From Nereocystis luetkeana (taxonomy: Eukaryota; Sar; Phaeophyceae; Laminariales; Laminariaceae): DNA of 64,000 nucleotides. The translations under genes and the position numbers were made by a program. Below, in pieces: positions 1-12,800 of the stretch. How positions within the stretch are numbered: position 1 is the first letter of the stretch; each line of letters starts with the position of its first letter. The notes beneath the pieces were generated by a model, which searched no databases, was not told the DNA's origin, and saw only the letters and a list, made by a program, of their open reading frames with translations. The stretch is from positions 1 through 64,000 of the forward strand of contig JARUPZ010000002.1 in NCBI GenBank assembly GCA_031213475.1. The letters run 5' to 3'.

Positions 1-616
1 AACTTGGAGTATTCCTGCGTACTGTGCTGAATTATATAGCAGGTGGCTCGTAGTGGTTGCCAAGGTTTTGATAGAAGAATTTTCGCTCAGAGGAAAAAAG
101 TGGTGTTTGACGTTGCTCCAATCGCAAGAATCGGATGTAGAACATATGCGGGCCTCTCGTCTTGATAGGTCTCGCCCGTTGGTAGGGAGACCGACTAGCA
201 TTCCGTGGTGGCGTGGTATCGTTCTTCTGTTCGTCGGCCTGAGCTTTAGTTGGCGTTCGAGTGGATGAAGCATTATTTTTCTCTTTCGTGCCTTCGAAAA
301 TACAGACCAAATGCCGTATCATTTTTGCATTTTTCTCCTCTCTCTACGTTTCCTCGTTGTCGCCGTGCGTGCGAACTCCACAAACCGCCACAGAAATTGA
401 TCGGAACGTTCTCTCATTGGCCGTAAAACCAAAATGGTGAGTGCTTTGAATGAAGCGCTGTTCCCCAGCAACAGGAGGGGGAGGGGGGGGTGTGTTATTG
501 TTTTGTTTTCTTGTTTTCTCCTATTATATTCGGTTGCTAGGACCAAGATTTTTTGTTGGCATTGCACCGTGTAGTCGACTCTCCGCCAAAATGCAAGAAA
601 AACACCACATTTCATG
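1..616. other. Left-edge intergenic sequence
   Basis: I see no convincing gene here. The short open frames on both strands have no recognisable domains, no splice-site support and no codon bias. A G-rich run sits near 478-491. The sequence is probably the 5' flank of the ankyrin pseudogene or the end of a gene outside the window. Confidence 0.5.
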
Positions 617-619
617 AAT

Positions 620-704
620 GTCAAGACTGCAGTCCCGTCTGGGATACAAATTACTCAGAAATTGAGTGGCTCGCTCCCCAAACGGGACTGCGGATCAAAA
701 AGGG
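620..704. mobile_element. piggyBac-like MITE, copy 1 (degraded left end)
   Basis: This short inverted-repeat element shares its arms with five other copies in the window. The left arm includes GACTGCAGTCCCG and the right arm CCCCAAACGGGACTGCGG, ending GGG followed by TTA. The left terminus CCCTTTTAG is eroded. No coding capacity. Confidence 0.75.
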
Positions 705-799
705 TTACATCACATCACGACACGACGTGGGCAATAGGTTGGCTGCTTTCTTGACTGTTTGCTTGTTTGGTTCAGACGAGGGTCTTGTCTCAACGTGGC

Positions 800-2464
800 G
801 GGTCTGATCGACGGGATGATCCGGTGGGCACACTTTCACCGCGAAAGAACCGCCTAGCTCGTCATCGAGGAGGAGGCCAACGACCGCATGCTGGGAATGA
901 CCCCCCCCCCGTCAAGGCGGCGACGCTCGGCCTTCTCTCCGAGGTGAAGGGCCTCCTGACCGCGGGGATAGACGCGAACATCCCCTATGGTAGCCCCGAC
1001 ATATATTTATTTGCTGGACGCGGCCTCTGTCATCGTGTACGTGGAAGCCGTGAGAGCCCTCCTGGAGGACGGAGTGGACGTGAACGATGTCAGCCTCCGC
1101 GGCTTCACGGGGTTGCAGTGCATCGTGTTGTACAGCAAGGCAGACCTATGAGTAGACGTCATGGACCTGCACCTGTCTGCCGTGGAGACTATATCGAAGC
1201 CCCGACGGGCGAAGGCTTCACGCCCCACCATCCATTCGGCGTCCGAGCAAGAGGCTCTGGCGTCGTCACGTGCCTCCTCCTGCAGCACCGAGCGCCCTAG
1301 AACACGGGGGGCACCACCGGCTGCTCTCCCCTCCACGTGGCGACCAAGTGTAGCTACCGGCTCGACGCGCACCCTTCTAACCGCCGGCGCGGACGTCACC
1401 CCCCGCATCGACGAGAGGGCCTCGTCAAAGCGTCGCCGCTGGACACGGCTGCCCACTTTAGCCAGATCGAGGCAATCAAAGAGTCCGCCCGGCACGGCGT
1501 AGATCAGGAGGCCGCTTGTGGTGGCATCGCGGCTTCATCGGCTGTGGTGACAACGCCGTGACCAATAACGGGGGGGGCGCGGTGAACGCCCTCATCTAAG
1601 CGGGCGGGGCAGCATCACCGCGGGCGCAGACATTCGCTGGCGGGATGACCCCGCTCCACCTCGTTGTCTGCTCCCTCGCGCACGAGGCTATGCTCGCGCT
1701 CCTGCGGCACGGGGCCCCCGTCTGGGCGTTGCGGGACGACGGGGGTAACCGAAAGTGTGACCCGCCGCTCCGCAGGGCGGCCAGAGAGGGCGGTGTGGAG
1801 GGCGCGGCGGAGGCAGTGGAGCTCCTCGTTAGGTGGGGCGCCGACGTATCGCAGCTGAACAGCAACGGTAAGATCGCGTTCACATGGTTGGCAAAGTCTT
1901 TCAGGGAGAAACAATCGACGAGGCGGACGTGAAACGCACGCACCAGGTGCTGGCGACCGATATGATCTGGCGCCGTCGCGGGGTGCTGCTCTTGTGCGTC
2001 GCTCGCAACCGTTCGACGGAGGATAGGAGAAGGAGTGGGCCTCCGGGGAAGGGAACGGGGCAGGAAAACAGGCGAAGGGGCGGGGAATGGGGAAGGAGAG
2101 CGGAGCGGAGGGCGGTGAGAGCGGTGGTAGTGGTGGCGGCGGCGTGGTATCATCGCGCGCTGACGTCGGGGTGTCAGCGGAGACGGCGGGGAGATGCAAG
2201 TGCAAGAGAACGCCGTCGACTTCCGACGGCCGACGGTCGAGCTTCGGCGCCGGAGGGGTAGGAGGGGCCGGGGGTGGCGGTGGAGGCGGAGTTAGAGGTG
2301 GGGACGGAGGGGCTGGAGGCATCGGAGTTGGGGATGGGGGGGGGGGGGCGGGGGCGGGTGTGGGGGGGGTCGGAGAACGGGAGCGACTTGGACGGTGTCG
2401 TAGCTACGCTCCTAAAGTTAGAAGAGACTGTTTTTTTGCGGGCGATCGCGATGTTCTTGTGAAT
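800..2464 (+). pseudogene. Ankyrin-repeat protein pseudogene
   Basis: Ankyrin-type blocks appear in order on the plus strand but in different frames. Near 910-985 there is a helix pair ending LLTAGIDANI. Near 1036-1090 comes VRALLEDGVDVNDV, near 1330-1400 a block ending LLTAGADVTP, and at 1645-1860 a longer block starting MTPLHLVVC and containing AVELLVRWGADVS. The tail near 1965 reads WRRRGVLLLC, and the last open block ends LEETVFLRAIAMFL with a stop at 2463. An in-frame stop lies near 856, further stops near 1149 and 1300, and at least two frame changes are needed, so it cannot make one protein without multiple undetected introns. The conserved tail suggests one of the large ankyrin families of brown algae, from memory of the family. 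A multi-exon gene is the alternative, but splice sites do not explain the breaks. Confidence 0.65.
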
Positions 2465-3114
2465 CGCCGGTGAGAGGCACGCGTGTTTGGTGGTCCTTTT
2501 TTCCGTCTTTTTGTGGGGGGTAAGGGACTCGGTCACGCTGGACGGGGTAAGGTTGCGCGAGGTCCTGTTGCAGCAACCAATAGCAGACAGCGAGGCGCGG
2601 CTCTTCTCGGCGCCCCAAAGCACATCAGGCCACCCACTCATCACTAGTTCGCGTGGTCTGTTTTTCTGTTGAGTAGTTTTCCCCTCGGCTCAGCAAGTAT
2701 TCCTGGGTGCCTCCCTTCGTCTCTTCATGAGAAAACTGATACACTATACTATACTATGCTATGCTATACTCGTACATGGTACACAGTTGCACTGATCGTG
2801 TGGCAATCTGTTGAAGGCGGTGGGTCGTGATGGATGATGAGTAAGAAAGAGTAAGCACCCCACCCCCCCTTGCGCTGCTATGTCAGTCAGGGGCGTCTCT
2901 CAGGGATGGTAGGATCTGCCGTTATCTTCAATTCGGTGTGTATGTTCCCCCCACCTGTCTACTGTTGTCCACCGCTGTCTGCCGACCAAATACGCAGCTA
3001 CTGCCGGAGCACGCATGGTGGCACGTGCGTTGGGGACGGGTTCTCTCTTCCCAGGCGATGCGCCCCTCCCACCGCCTTGCGCGCTCAACCTTTAACCGAG
3101 CTCGTGCACATACT

Positions 3115-3360
3115 TCGTATCATGCATGGGCATGACTGTAGACATGACCATGAGCATGACCATAGGCATGACTGTAGATATGAATACAGACATGACCGTA
3201 GACATCAACATACACCTGAGCATGAACATGACCATCGGCACGAAGAGACTGCCTACCATATGCACATTGACATGAATATAGGCATGAACTTAGACGTAAT
3301 CATGGGCATGACCATAGACATCAAAACTAGGCATCAAGATAGACATGGGTATGTATCGGA
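3115..3360. repeat. Degenerate 12-bp repeat (CATGACCATAGG-like)
   Basis: About twenty imperfect units of CATGACYRTAGR follow one another. One frame reads as a His/Asp/Met/Arg-rich peptide, but that follows from the repeat and is not evidence of a gene. Confidence 0.8.
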
Positions 3361-4619
3361 AAAATGACCTGCCCGCTCTACCGTAACAGGCCTGCAACTA
3401 AGGGTTGCAAACTAAGGGTTGCAAGTTGTAAGGGCTCAAATAAGGGTTGCACTTTTAAGCCCAAGTATTTATCAACCATGCAACTTCTTGACTATTAATA
3501 GACCCGATGTGTACTTTACCACACGATTCGTTTCGTACCCCCAAGTATACTTGCTGTGCCTCATGGGGTTGGATTGCGTATCAGGCTTCGCTTACAACTT
3601 CAACGTTTCTCATAAAAGGTACTAATGGGTACTATACTGCGATGGTTGGAACTCCTCTTTTTTTCGAACCAGTAGCCCCAGAACGATTGGATACTATATA
3701 TGTACCAATACCGTATTAGCACTCTCTCTTTCAATATAAGGATGGCTTGTATACTAATATTAACTGAAAACGGTACTTCAATGTAGCGACAGAGTTGGTA
3801 CTCGTACGGATGAGTAGCAACATATTGTATTGTTGTTTTATCCCCCGCTGTCCGTCACCCCCCACCCCCCCCTATGGTCATACGACTACGGCCATGCATG
3901 AGATCGAGTACATCTCTCCTATCGAGTACCCCCCCCCCCCCCCGCCGCCTGTCTCCTTCCATGTTCAGAAATCCCTAGCCGTGCGCCTCACCCCCAAGCG
4001 ATGTGCTGGGTATCACCGCCCGGCAAGACGGTACTATTAGTAGCAGTTATTCTCTTCTCTAGGCCGCTGGCGGCCGACTACAGTACCGTAGGAGAAGGGG
4101 AGAGAGTGGGGCGGGAGCCAGGGTGAAGGACTCCCCCCTGCCTTCAAACAGAAACCGCTCAGACCCTGCCCCTAACCTCTCTTGGCCCCTTCTACCTACA
4201 ATCTCCTACTAATAATAGCGATTACGGGTGTGAACAGTGGTGGATGCAGTGGGTGGCATCAGGACACATACAGTAGCGCTTTCGATGATCGGCGCCAGAT
4301 TAATCAATGGGCTGAGATGGGCGCAATGTCCTCAAAAGTAGGGCGCGGACGGCAAGAAGTTCAGTTTTTGCTGGGCTCCAAATTGGTAAGAGTTACGTGT
4401 TTCCTAGGGGGGGGGCGTCGAGGTCTGAGGGTCGTTGTTTGCGTTGCCGTTCACGGTGCCGGCTGGACCAGTATGGACGCATCGATGGCCGAATATGTTT
4501 GATTGACTTCATGTTTATTCCTTCTGGGTTTTCTATGGTGTAGGTGGCGTTAGGTAGGACGGCACAAGTCTCGCTGGGCCCCTCATAAGACATCCAGTAA
4601 TATGAATACTGTAGTATCA

Positions 4620-4621
4620 AC

Positions 4622-4702
<81 letters not shown>

Positions 4703-4703
4703 C

Positions 4704-4737
<34 letters not shown>

Positions 4738-4912
4738 CAGTAGCAGTAGCAGTAGCAGTAGCAGTAGCAGTAGCAGTAGCAGTAGCAGTAGCAGTAGCAG
4801 TGGCAGTAGCAGTAGCAGTAGCAGTAGCAGTAGCAGTAGCAGTAGCAGTAGCAGTAACAGTAGCAGTAGCAGTAGCAGTAGCAGTAGCAGTAGCAGTAGC
4901 AGTAGCAGTAGC

Positions 4913-4968
<56 letters not shown>

Positions 4969-4983
4969 CAGTAGTAGTAGTAG
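4620..4983. repeat. Trinucleotide/hexanucleotide microsatellite (GTA)n(GCAGTA)n(GTA)n
   Basis: A pure GTA block runs to about 4733, a GCAGTA block to about 4914, then GTA again. The symmetric arrangement suggests that a GTA array was invaded from the middle by a GCAGTA variant. All frames are open, giving a spurious Val/Ala ORF. Confidence 0.95.
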
Positions 4984-5982
4984 AATAGGGGCAGTAGGGA
5001 GAGGAGGGGAAGCAGTAGTATAAGCTGTAGGTAAAATCTACGCTATCGTGTTACCAGATACCAGGTACATATTAATAGGATAATAGTGTATAGTTTACGA
5101 GAAATAGGGGATGTGTTTTGGTCCTCCGCGGACAGGTCGCGATCAAAATCGAAATCGTTGTCTCGTGTTAGTCGAGGTGTGTTTCCATGTTTTTGGTTTC
5201 TCGTCGTATTTTTCTTCCTCTCGGGGATCTCGAAGATACAACCTTTTGTGATGCTTGTATCATGATACTTGTACTTCTTTTCTTGGGGGATGCATACATT
5301 CGCGATGACTGTACGTATGATACGAGCTGCATTCAAGATATTCCCAAGTTGTCAACCTACTGTAGTAAAATATTATTGATAGTAGAGTCCCTACTACCAT
5401 CAACAATATGCTGTCCGTCTGGCTCCCCTCAGCAATGTCGTAGCAACCGCATAAGGTTGAACAACGTTGAACGATTGGGAGTTGGGACAGGCTACGGCGT
5501 ATCAACTCGGCATCCGGCTCCCGGCTTCCGTGTCGGCAAGCTCTCATCCAGCGAGCGAACCTGCTGTTGATGCTGATGCTCCGTAGCTGCTACCTGCTAC
5601 AGTACTGTGGTCGTCGACCGATGTCGAGGACGAGTCTCCTTGCGGTGCGGGGATGTCCTGCCGCGAACAGAACGAAACGCGTCAACACAAATTCAGCACC
5701 AAGCGAGACAGGCCAACAATTAACCTCTCCCTGCCATTTTTCGGCGCTCGATACGTCTTTTGAGTACTTTACTTAAGAGGGTTGTAAGGCATTTACGTGT
5801 CAAACCCGCAAAACTTTTCCACTCTAATTCCAAGCAAGTAAGCCCCAAAAAGGTGTATCGGTATTTGGCATGATTTTTTCTCCTAGTACTAAAAGGGGCG
5901 CGCTAGTGTAACAGCCCTTCACGGCTGCATCCACGCGTTTGAGGACAAACCACTTGCAGTTACTGCAATTACTGTATGTACA

Positions 5983-6095
5983 CTATTACGGGGGACCATC
6001 GTAAATGGGGCCTATGGTGCAGACAAAAACCTATACATTTACCCATTTTCACGAACAAAATATTTGGTCCTATTTACTATGGTCCCCCGTAATAG
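5983..6095. mobile_element. Hairpin MITE family B, copy 1
   Basis: The ends are inverted repeats of roughly 28 bp: CTATTACGGGGGACCATCG at the left, and at the right a near-perfect complement ending CCCCCGTAATAG. The 113-bp unit has no coding capacity. Related copies lie at 12197 and 46117. Confidence 0.85.
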
Positions 6096-6557
6096 AGTAC
6101 GTTTTAATCATTTCGTCAGTTCGCTGGGGTTCTCTACGACGAAATAAATGTTAAAATGTGTCCGACAGAAAACACGGTATGCCGGGGGGGGTTTCAAACA
6201 CAGGACAGGGGAAACCTTCTACAGAAAACTCATTTTATCGACAGCTCAAGGCAAAACTTGCGGTACAACGATTCCGATCTGCTCAGGTTGGTTTTGTACC
6301 GTTGTGCCTTGGCCAATGAACGCTGCCGATTTAAGCGGCGCAAATCTGCATCCTGCGGCAGATTTCCTTTATGCCGTCAACTGGCGCTAAAAACAAACGG
6401 CATGCCGCTTTCTCGCGATAATTCCTTCGTCCATCCGCCCGTGAAAAAAACACGCTTTGATCAAATATAAAGCGTGCTCACTAATCTAGCGGTAGTATGG
6501 AATGCAGCAAACGCTTGATCTCGGTGCGCGTCTGGCATCACGAACGGAAAAGGCCGT

Positions 6558-6601
6558 TGTGCATGCGTTGTGCATGCGTTGTGCATGCGTTGTGCATGCG
6601 T
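6558..6601. repeat. 11-bp tandem repeat, four copies
   Basis: The unit TGTGCATGCGT is repeated four times without interruption. It contains the palindrome TGCATGC-type core. Confidence 0.9.
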
Positions 6602-6826
6602 CTGCGACTCGTGACTACGAGGACGGTCAGATGAGCACCTGTGCATATATTCAACACTGCGCTCTGTGTTCTCTGCTAGGTATCGTGTGCACCAAAGATG
6701 TCTCGAAATATTTAACCAAAACATTGCAGTACGTGTAACGTTAGAAACATTTAGACACGACGACCGTCTAATAAGCTGGTGAGGATAACCCACGCGATGC
6801 CACCTACTACGTACGGCCTGTGCGAT

Positions 6827-9800
6827 TCAATCTAAACGTTGTGAGCAGTGCACCTCGTCTCGAAGTCCGTGATCAACCCCTCTCCACCCGTCTGGCTCGA
6901 GTGCTGCGAGGGCCCTGGTGATCATCTCCGTTTCTTTTCGATCGTCCGGCTCGAGCTCATTGAGCATGCCTTGCAGGGCCTCTTGCGCTCCAGCTTCGAC
7001 AACCACTTCGTGCGTCATCTCTACGAGTATGACACACGTATTGTTGTGCAAATATGCAAGGGAGGGAGAGAAGAAAGGCAGATCGAATCGCAGCGAAGGC
7101 GGCAAAGGGTACAGCCAGTGCTGTGTATCCTGTGTATAGGGGAAGACTACCGCTAAGCAAGTACCACGTAAACTTTTATTGTGTACCAGGTATGATATAT
7201 CCCTCTTGGCGTGATTAACGGGCTATTTAGGGTCGATCTTAACGAGGAGTGTTTTTCAGTTTTCTTCAGTATTTTCCCGTAATTCCGGTATTTTCCTATA
7301 GGAAAAAACCCAAGAAATACCTAAATTTCGGGAAAATACTGAAAACCCCCTAAAAACAGCCCTCGTTGAAATCGACTCTTACTAACTAAGTGTGTATCTC
7401 ACTTCGGGCGATTAAATGGCTTGGCATCTGTATTTCACCTCAAGAATTGGAGGTGCAGCAGTAGGGCGCCATGTATGTTGTCATGTATGTGTCATGAGAT
7501 ATCGCCGTGAGGTAGGGTACCATGGTTGGTGCAAAATTCTTGATCTTCTTCTTTCCGAGAATGTTGATGTTTTTCAGTGGTCATCCTTGAAGCTCATGGC
7601 ATTAATAACGCAGAACATGTGTTTCAGTTATCAGCTTTGAAGCTCATGGCATTAATAACGCTGAACTCATTGCTATTCATAGATTGCGAACGCAATAACT
7701 ATAGTAGTAAGCGCGCGTACACAGCAAGGGAGGGCGTGTTTAGGAAGCAAGCCGACAAGAAAAAACCATAACAGACTTCGGACGAATAGGAATGCAGTGA
7801 GAAAAAATGGAGCGAAACTTTGTTCAGGGTATCGCCTGCTCTCCCCGCTTGTGGCAAACGCTCGTTGGGGGGTAGGGTTGGCGAATTTCACGTGGATGGC
7901 ATACAGCTATCCAGCAGGGTTTGACGGCGTATATAGAAACTGTGCTTGTGGGTGGCTGCGATTGTCATCATCCATACCATGTCATGCACGCAAAAAAAAA
8001 GGTCGAGCTTAAATCTTTTCAGATGCCGAGCTTCGCGTAGACTTCGAGAGCTAATTCCTGCTCTTATTGTTGATAGAAGACTGAACAGCCTCAAGGAGGC
8101 CTTGCCGCTTTACGAACTACTGTGGCAGCACAAATTGAAGAATAAACGTTGCATGCCTCCGTCCGCCATTTGCAGGCAAGGCGTGGGCGGCAAGGCCTGG
8201 AGTCTGTTATTTCTCCCTGGTACACTTACCCTGTCGGCTCACGAAGTTGTAGACCGCAGCAGAAACGGCACAGGCTAAAACGCAGTCGTCAGCCATGACC
8301 TTCGCCACGTGAACTACCGCCGCGATCGACCCCCTCGCAACATCCGCTCGATTGTGCTCTGCCGACAGATTGTGAATAGCAGCGAGGAACACCGACGGTA
8401 TAGCGATGCCGTCGTCGGGTTGAAAGCACGAACGGACGGAGGTGACCCCGAGATGCAGTCATACACACGAATGTTGTATATTCGTAGATGTGAGCAGTAC
8501 GTTAGCACTCGTAGATGTGGGCAGTACGTACTCGCCTTCTTCACGAGTTGGTCCAGCTTTGACGAAATGGTTGATTGTACACACTAACTCCTCCATTACA
8601 TCCCTGAAACTTCCGAGAAATTTATTCGGCGGTCAGGACTAGGGTTGGGGTTTAAGGTCAAACACAGGTCAACCATTTCATACACCTGTCGATGTGAAGA
8701 TCAGTGATACGTTTAAGAAGGGGTACATTTGAATGTGAACCATGTAAGAAAAGGTGCATTCAAATGTTAACCGCGTTAGACAAGGTACACCCAAACCCCA
8801 GGCTAGGTGCGAACTGAAAGACTGCGTGACATAATTGTGAAGTGTAACGTCCTTCTTCTACTGCTGCGGCTCGACCTGTGTTTTGGCGCTACATGGAACC
8901 CGACGGCATCCTCACCATCACAAGCCATGTTAGCCAAGATGCGGCACCCGTGCAGAGCCACGAGATGGGCCATCGCCGACGGTACTTTGATGTCATACCT
9001 GTTCACGGCAGTAGTAGTAACAGCGGCAGGCAGCGATTAGAGGACTAGAGGGGTGGTACTGTACTGAAGAGCGAAATCTTACGGGGACAGCATCCTAGTT
9101 TTTTATCGTCACTTTGACTTTGTACAGTAGCTATACTATTGATGTAGCGGCTCAACTGGCCCCACTCGAGGGAAGTTATGTCCTCATCAGCGTGCCTTCT
9201 GAACAAGCGCTGGGGCCACAGTTGCCGTCCCTTCTCCACCCTCGTATAGATAGGGCATGCCTTCGTTCAACTGTCTCATTCCATCGTATTGCAAGGTTCA
9301 GCATTCTTGTTTCTCGGCGGTTGTCGTCTAATGTTGCGAACTTGCGCTGTACCGGTATCATATATACTTAGGGTTAGGACTTTCGCTGGCGGCAGAAGGA
9401 AGGGCCATACCCGTGTTCCTAGTCGAACGACAATACACCAGCCGAGATTCCGTTATATCAGTCCGGCTCAATCGCCAGCGAGGGTGGCAGTCTATCCGCT
9501 AGATGTATCCGTTAGACGTATTTGTTAGATCTACGTAAAACCGTAAGACTACAATCATACTAACATACGTTAAAAAGGTCTCGATCATTCATGCGCGGTC
9601 AGAAAAAGAACACGAAGAAGGACTGTGCAGGTTGATTGATGGGGCAGTATTTTCGGAACCGGTTCTGTGTTGACGGAAACGCCATCCATGCGTGCCAGAT
9701 ATTAAACAAGTGTGCCGGTATGGTATTGAAGAAGTGTAGCAGTACGCCCATTCATGGTCAATGAGTGTGCCGGCATGCGCATTGACATTGAAGAAGTGTA

Positions 9801-12800
9801 CTGGTATGCCCATTCATAATGAACAAGTGTACCGGTATGCCCGTTCACATGAAGCAAGTGTATCGGTATGCCGACTTAGGTGAATAAGTGTACCGGTATG
9901 TCCATTCACAATGAACAAGTGTACCGGTATGACCATTTATAGTGAATAAGTGTACCGGTATATCCATTCTTGTTGAACAAGTGCACCGGTAATCCCATTA
10001 ACGTTCAACAAGTGTACCGGTATGCCCGTTCATAGTGAACGGATGTACCGTTATGCCCATTCATATGAAACAGGTGTACCGGTATGCGCTGTCTTGCGCA
10101 CGGTGTCTATGTACGCCATTCCGACATGGCACGGACAGGTTGGATTATTTTGTAGGCGACAAATCGCTTGGGTATGGCATGGTGGTATTCTGAGCGTTTG
10201 GTAATCCCTAAACCTCGGGAGAATGAGGTTAGGCACTGGCACCGCCTACAAGATGCGCATTAACCGTGATAGCAGCATCGCCTTTCACAGATGATGCGCC
10301 TCGTTGTATCCCCCAATGAATCAGGGAAGACCAACAAACGACCGTGGCTCTGTTCATGTTTCGTTGTTTTGTGGTATAGCACGTATCATATACCAGGTGT
10401 GCCGGTATGCTCCATGTTCCTATTCCCGTGGAGCTATGTTATTGGCGTTTTTTTAATGCAAGATGCCTTCCTGGACCAATTCGATATCGGAAAACGCGCG
10501 AACTCGTGCCATGCACGTACGCGGATAGATGCATGATGCGTATGGCGTCCTGCAGAACCCGTCCTCAGTACGAAGCAAGCCTAAACCACATTGGCTAACG
10601 GACTTCTACCTCTTCGTTGGATCGACTTCGGAACACAAAAAGGGAAAGGCTGATCCAAGTGGGCTACTCACTGCTTATTCTTGTGCTTGTGCTTGCGTGT
10701 TCTCGCCGATGCTACGGGCTTCCCTTCTATACAACTATTATTGCTATAAAAAGCAAAGCGCCATCAGACGCAAACAAAATAAAACGCGCATATCATTTGA
10801 GCCGAAGACGCTTGGGCGGCAGCGTACACCGGAAGAGTAGTGAGCGCAAGGGAACACAAACGATGCGGATTTTTGCAGGGTTAGTTCGAGTGCTGTAAAA
10901 TTATCACGTGATATTGTTATTGTTACAAGTATTTTTTTATGGTGCCGTACCTCGTCTCCTTGCCGGCGTGATCAATCTCCTTTACCACTTTTGTGACGCT
11001 CTTAGTGCCCATCATCGCGGTCACCACGTCTTCCAGCCAATCGCGGTGCTCGCGGTCTAGCTCCTTCCGAACGCACAAGCCGCTCGTCATGGACGCCAGA
11101 GCGGCGCATGCTTCGGCCTGGATCCACTCCACGTTGGGGTGACACCGGAGCAGCTCTAGCGCCTTCTCGACGTACTTTTTCAGACCTTCCGTGGCGCCGC
11201 CCGCCTCGTCCTCTGCCAACAGGAAGGAGAGGAACAGCAAACAGCGGAGGGGGAGAGATCTCATACATATATCAACGATTGGCGCAATCCAAGAACATCT
11301 ATGCTATCATTAACAGGAGACCGCGGTTTGATCCCTGACTGACCACCTCTACACTCCTAGTACTTTCAGGCCGAAAGCACCCGTGATGCGCCAAAAACGA
11401 TCGGTTTCCCAAGATATGAAAGCCTTTTTATCAAGAGATATCGTCAAAAGTAACCGACCGCAGCCGTCGGCTGTGCGCGAGATGAGAGCTGTACGAAGGC
11501 GGGGGGGGTGGATGGGGATGTGGTAGGCTTCTTGTTTTGTGTGAACCGCATGCACGTGAGGTAAAGGTTGTCGGCATGTGGTCGGACAGTGTCCCTGATC
11601 GACAACTTTCTGATTGTGGTAAAACGGAACGTCATGATCGTCAGAGCAAACTCCAGGTTTAAACAAATAGGTCAGGATATTGCCTCTTAGAGCTATTCCC
11701 CTCTACGAGCTATTACCTTCTAAGAGCTAGTACCTGTAAGAGCTATTAACAGTACCCTGTGAGAGGTATTACCTTCTAGGAGCGAGCCTGCCATGCGCTG
11801 TAGGCCAACTCCCTGCACGCGGAGGTCATCTCGGTGCTTGAACATGACCTTTATCACGTTCAACGCGCCGTGCTCGCTAGCGTTCCGGACGTGGAAGTAC
11901 GGGTCCGCTGTGATCTGAAGAGGTAAGATACGTACACCACGGCGGGTCAGCATCAGGGTTGGGGAGGATTGGTTAGTTTTAGAAAGTTGCGAGGTTTGCA
12001 CGATCCCCACCAAGCCTTCTTGAGCATGTCGAATTTTGTTTACCTTCGCGGGGGTAGTGAGGTGAGGTCGATGCTCGTGGCCCTAAGATATCCCTGTTGA
12101 CGCTGTTATTGATGTGGTTAGTATTGTCGTTATTAGTCTTGCTATTGGTGCTGTCACGAACTCTTTCCAGACCCTATTGACGCTGGGATAACAACACTAT
12201 TACGGGGGACCATAGTAAATAGGGCCTACGTTACACACAAAAACCTATATGTTTCCATCTTTCTACTAACAATATGATATTTGGTCCTATTTACTATGGC
12301 TCCCCGCAATATTACATTCCGCAGGAGGTATGCCTCTCTAACGTATTTGCCGACATTCTTGCGCAGGGTACTAGCATGACAGCTACCATGCACGGCTACT
12401 GCAACGCTACCCTGCGTGCGTGTGACATAGACAGCTCATACCCGGCCCTAACATACTGCAGTTCGGGGTTGCGCCTATTAATAATAGTGACTGCACATCG
12501 ACTACCTACGAATACACTTTAAGAGAGCTCCCCATGTCGTCTACTTGGAACATTTATTTTCTTATCTTATTTTCTAACCCTAACCCTTGGAACATTTATT
12601 TTCCAACACTTACCCTCTTCTCGACGAGGTTGTCCATGCACGTCACGGAGGTCCCCATCCTAGCGCCCTCGAACTGCTTGTCCCGCGGATGGGAGAAGGG
12701 TTTAACTTTGTAGTACTTCTTAGGGTACAGAAAAACGTTTGTGAAGGAGCTTTCCTTAAGGCTTCCAGGCCCACAAATGCGGCAGTAGGGACCCTCGCTC

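Larger units (their letters stand above)
2465..6826. other. Intergenic region rich in simple repeats
   Basis: There is no supportable gene in this 4.4 kb. It holds a degenerate 12-bp repeat (3115-3360), direct copies of AAGGGTTGCA (3400-3455), poly-C (about 3929-3944), a GTA/GCAGTA microsatellite (4620-4983), a hairpin MITE (5983-6095) and an 11-bp repeat (6558-6601). It probably contains the 3' untranslated region of the minus-strand armadillo gene that stops at 6827. Confidence 0.6.

Noticed and set aside
1596..2322. Proline-rich open frames of 185 and 235 residues on the minus strand
   Set aside because: They are antisense to the ankyrin pseudogene tail and arise from GC-rich low-complexity DNA.
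4602..4988. 128-residue Val/Ala open frame
   Set aside because: It is only the translation of the GTA/GCAGTA microsatellite; all frames are open.
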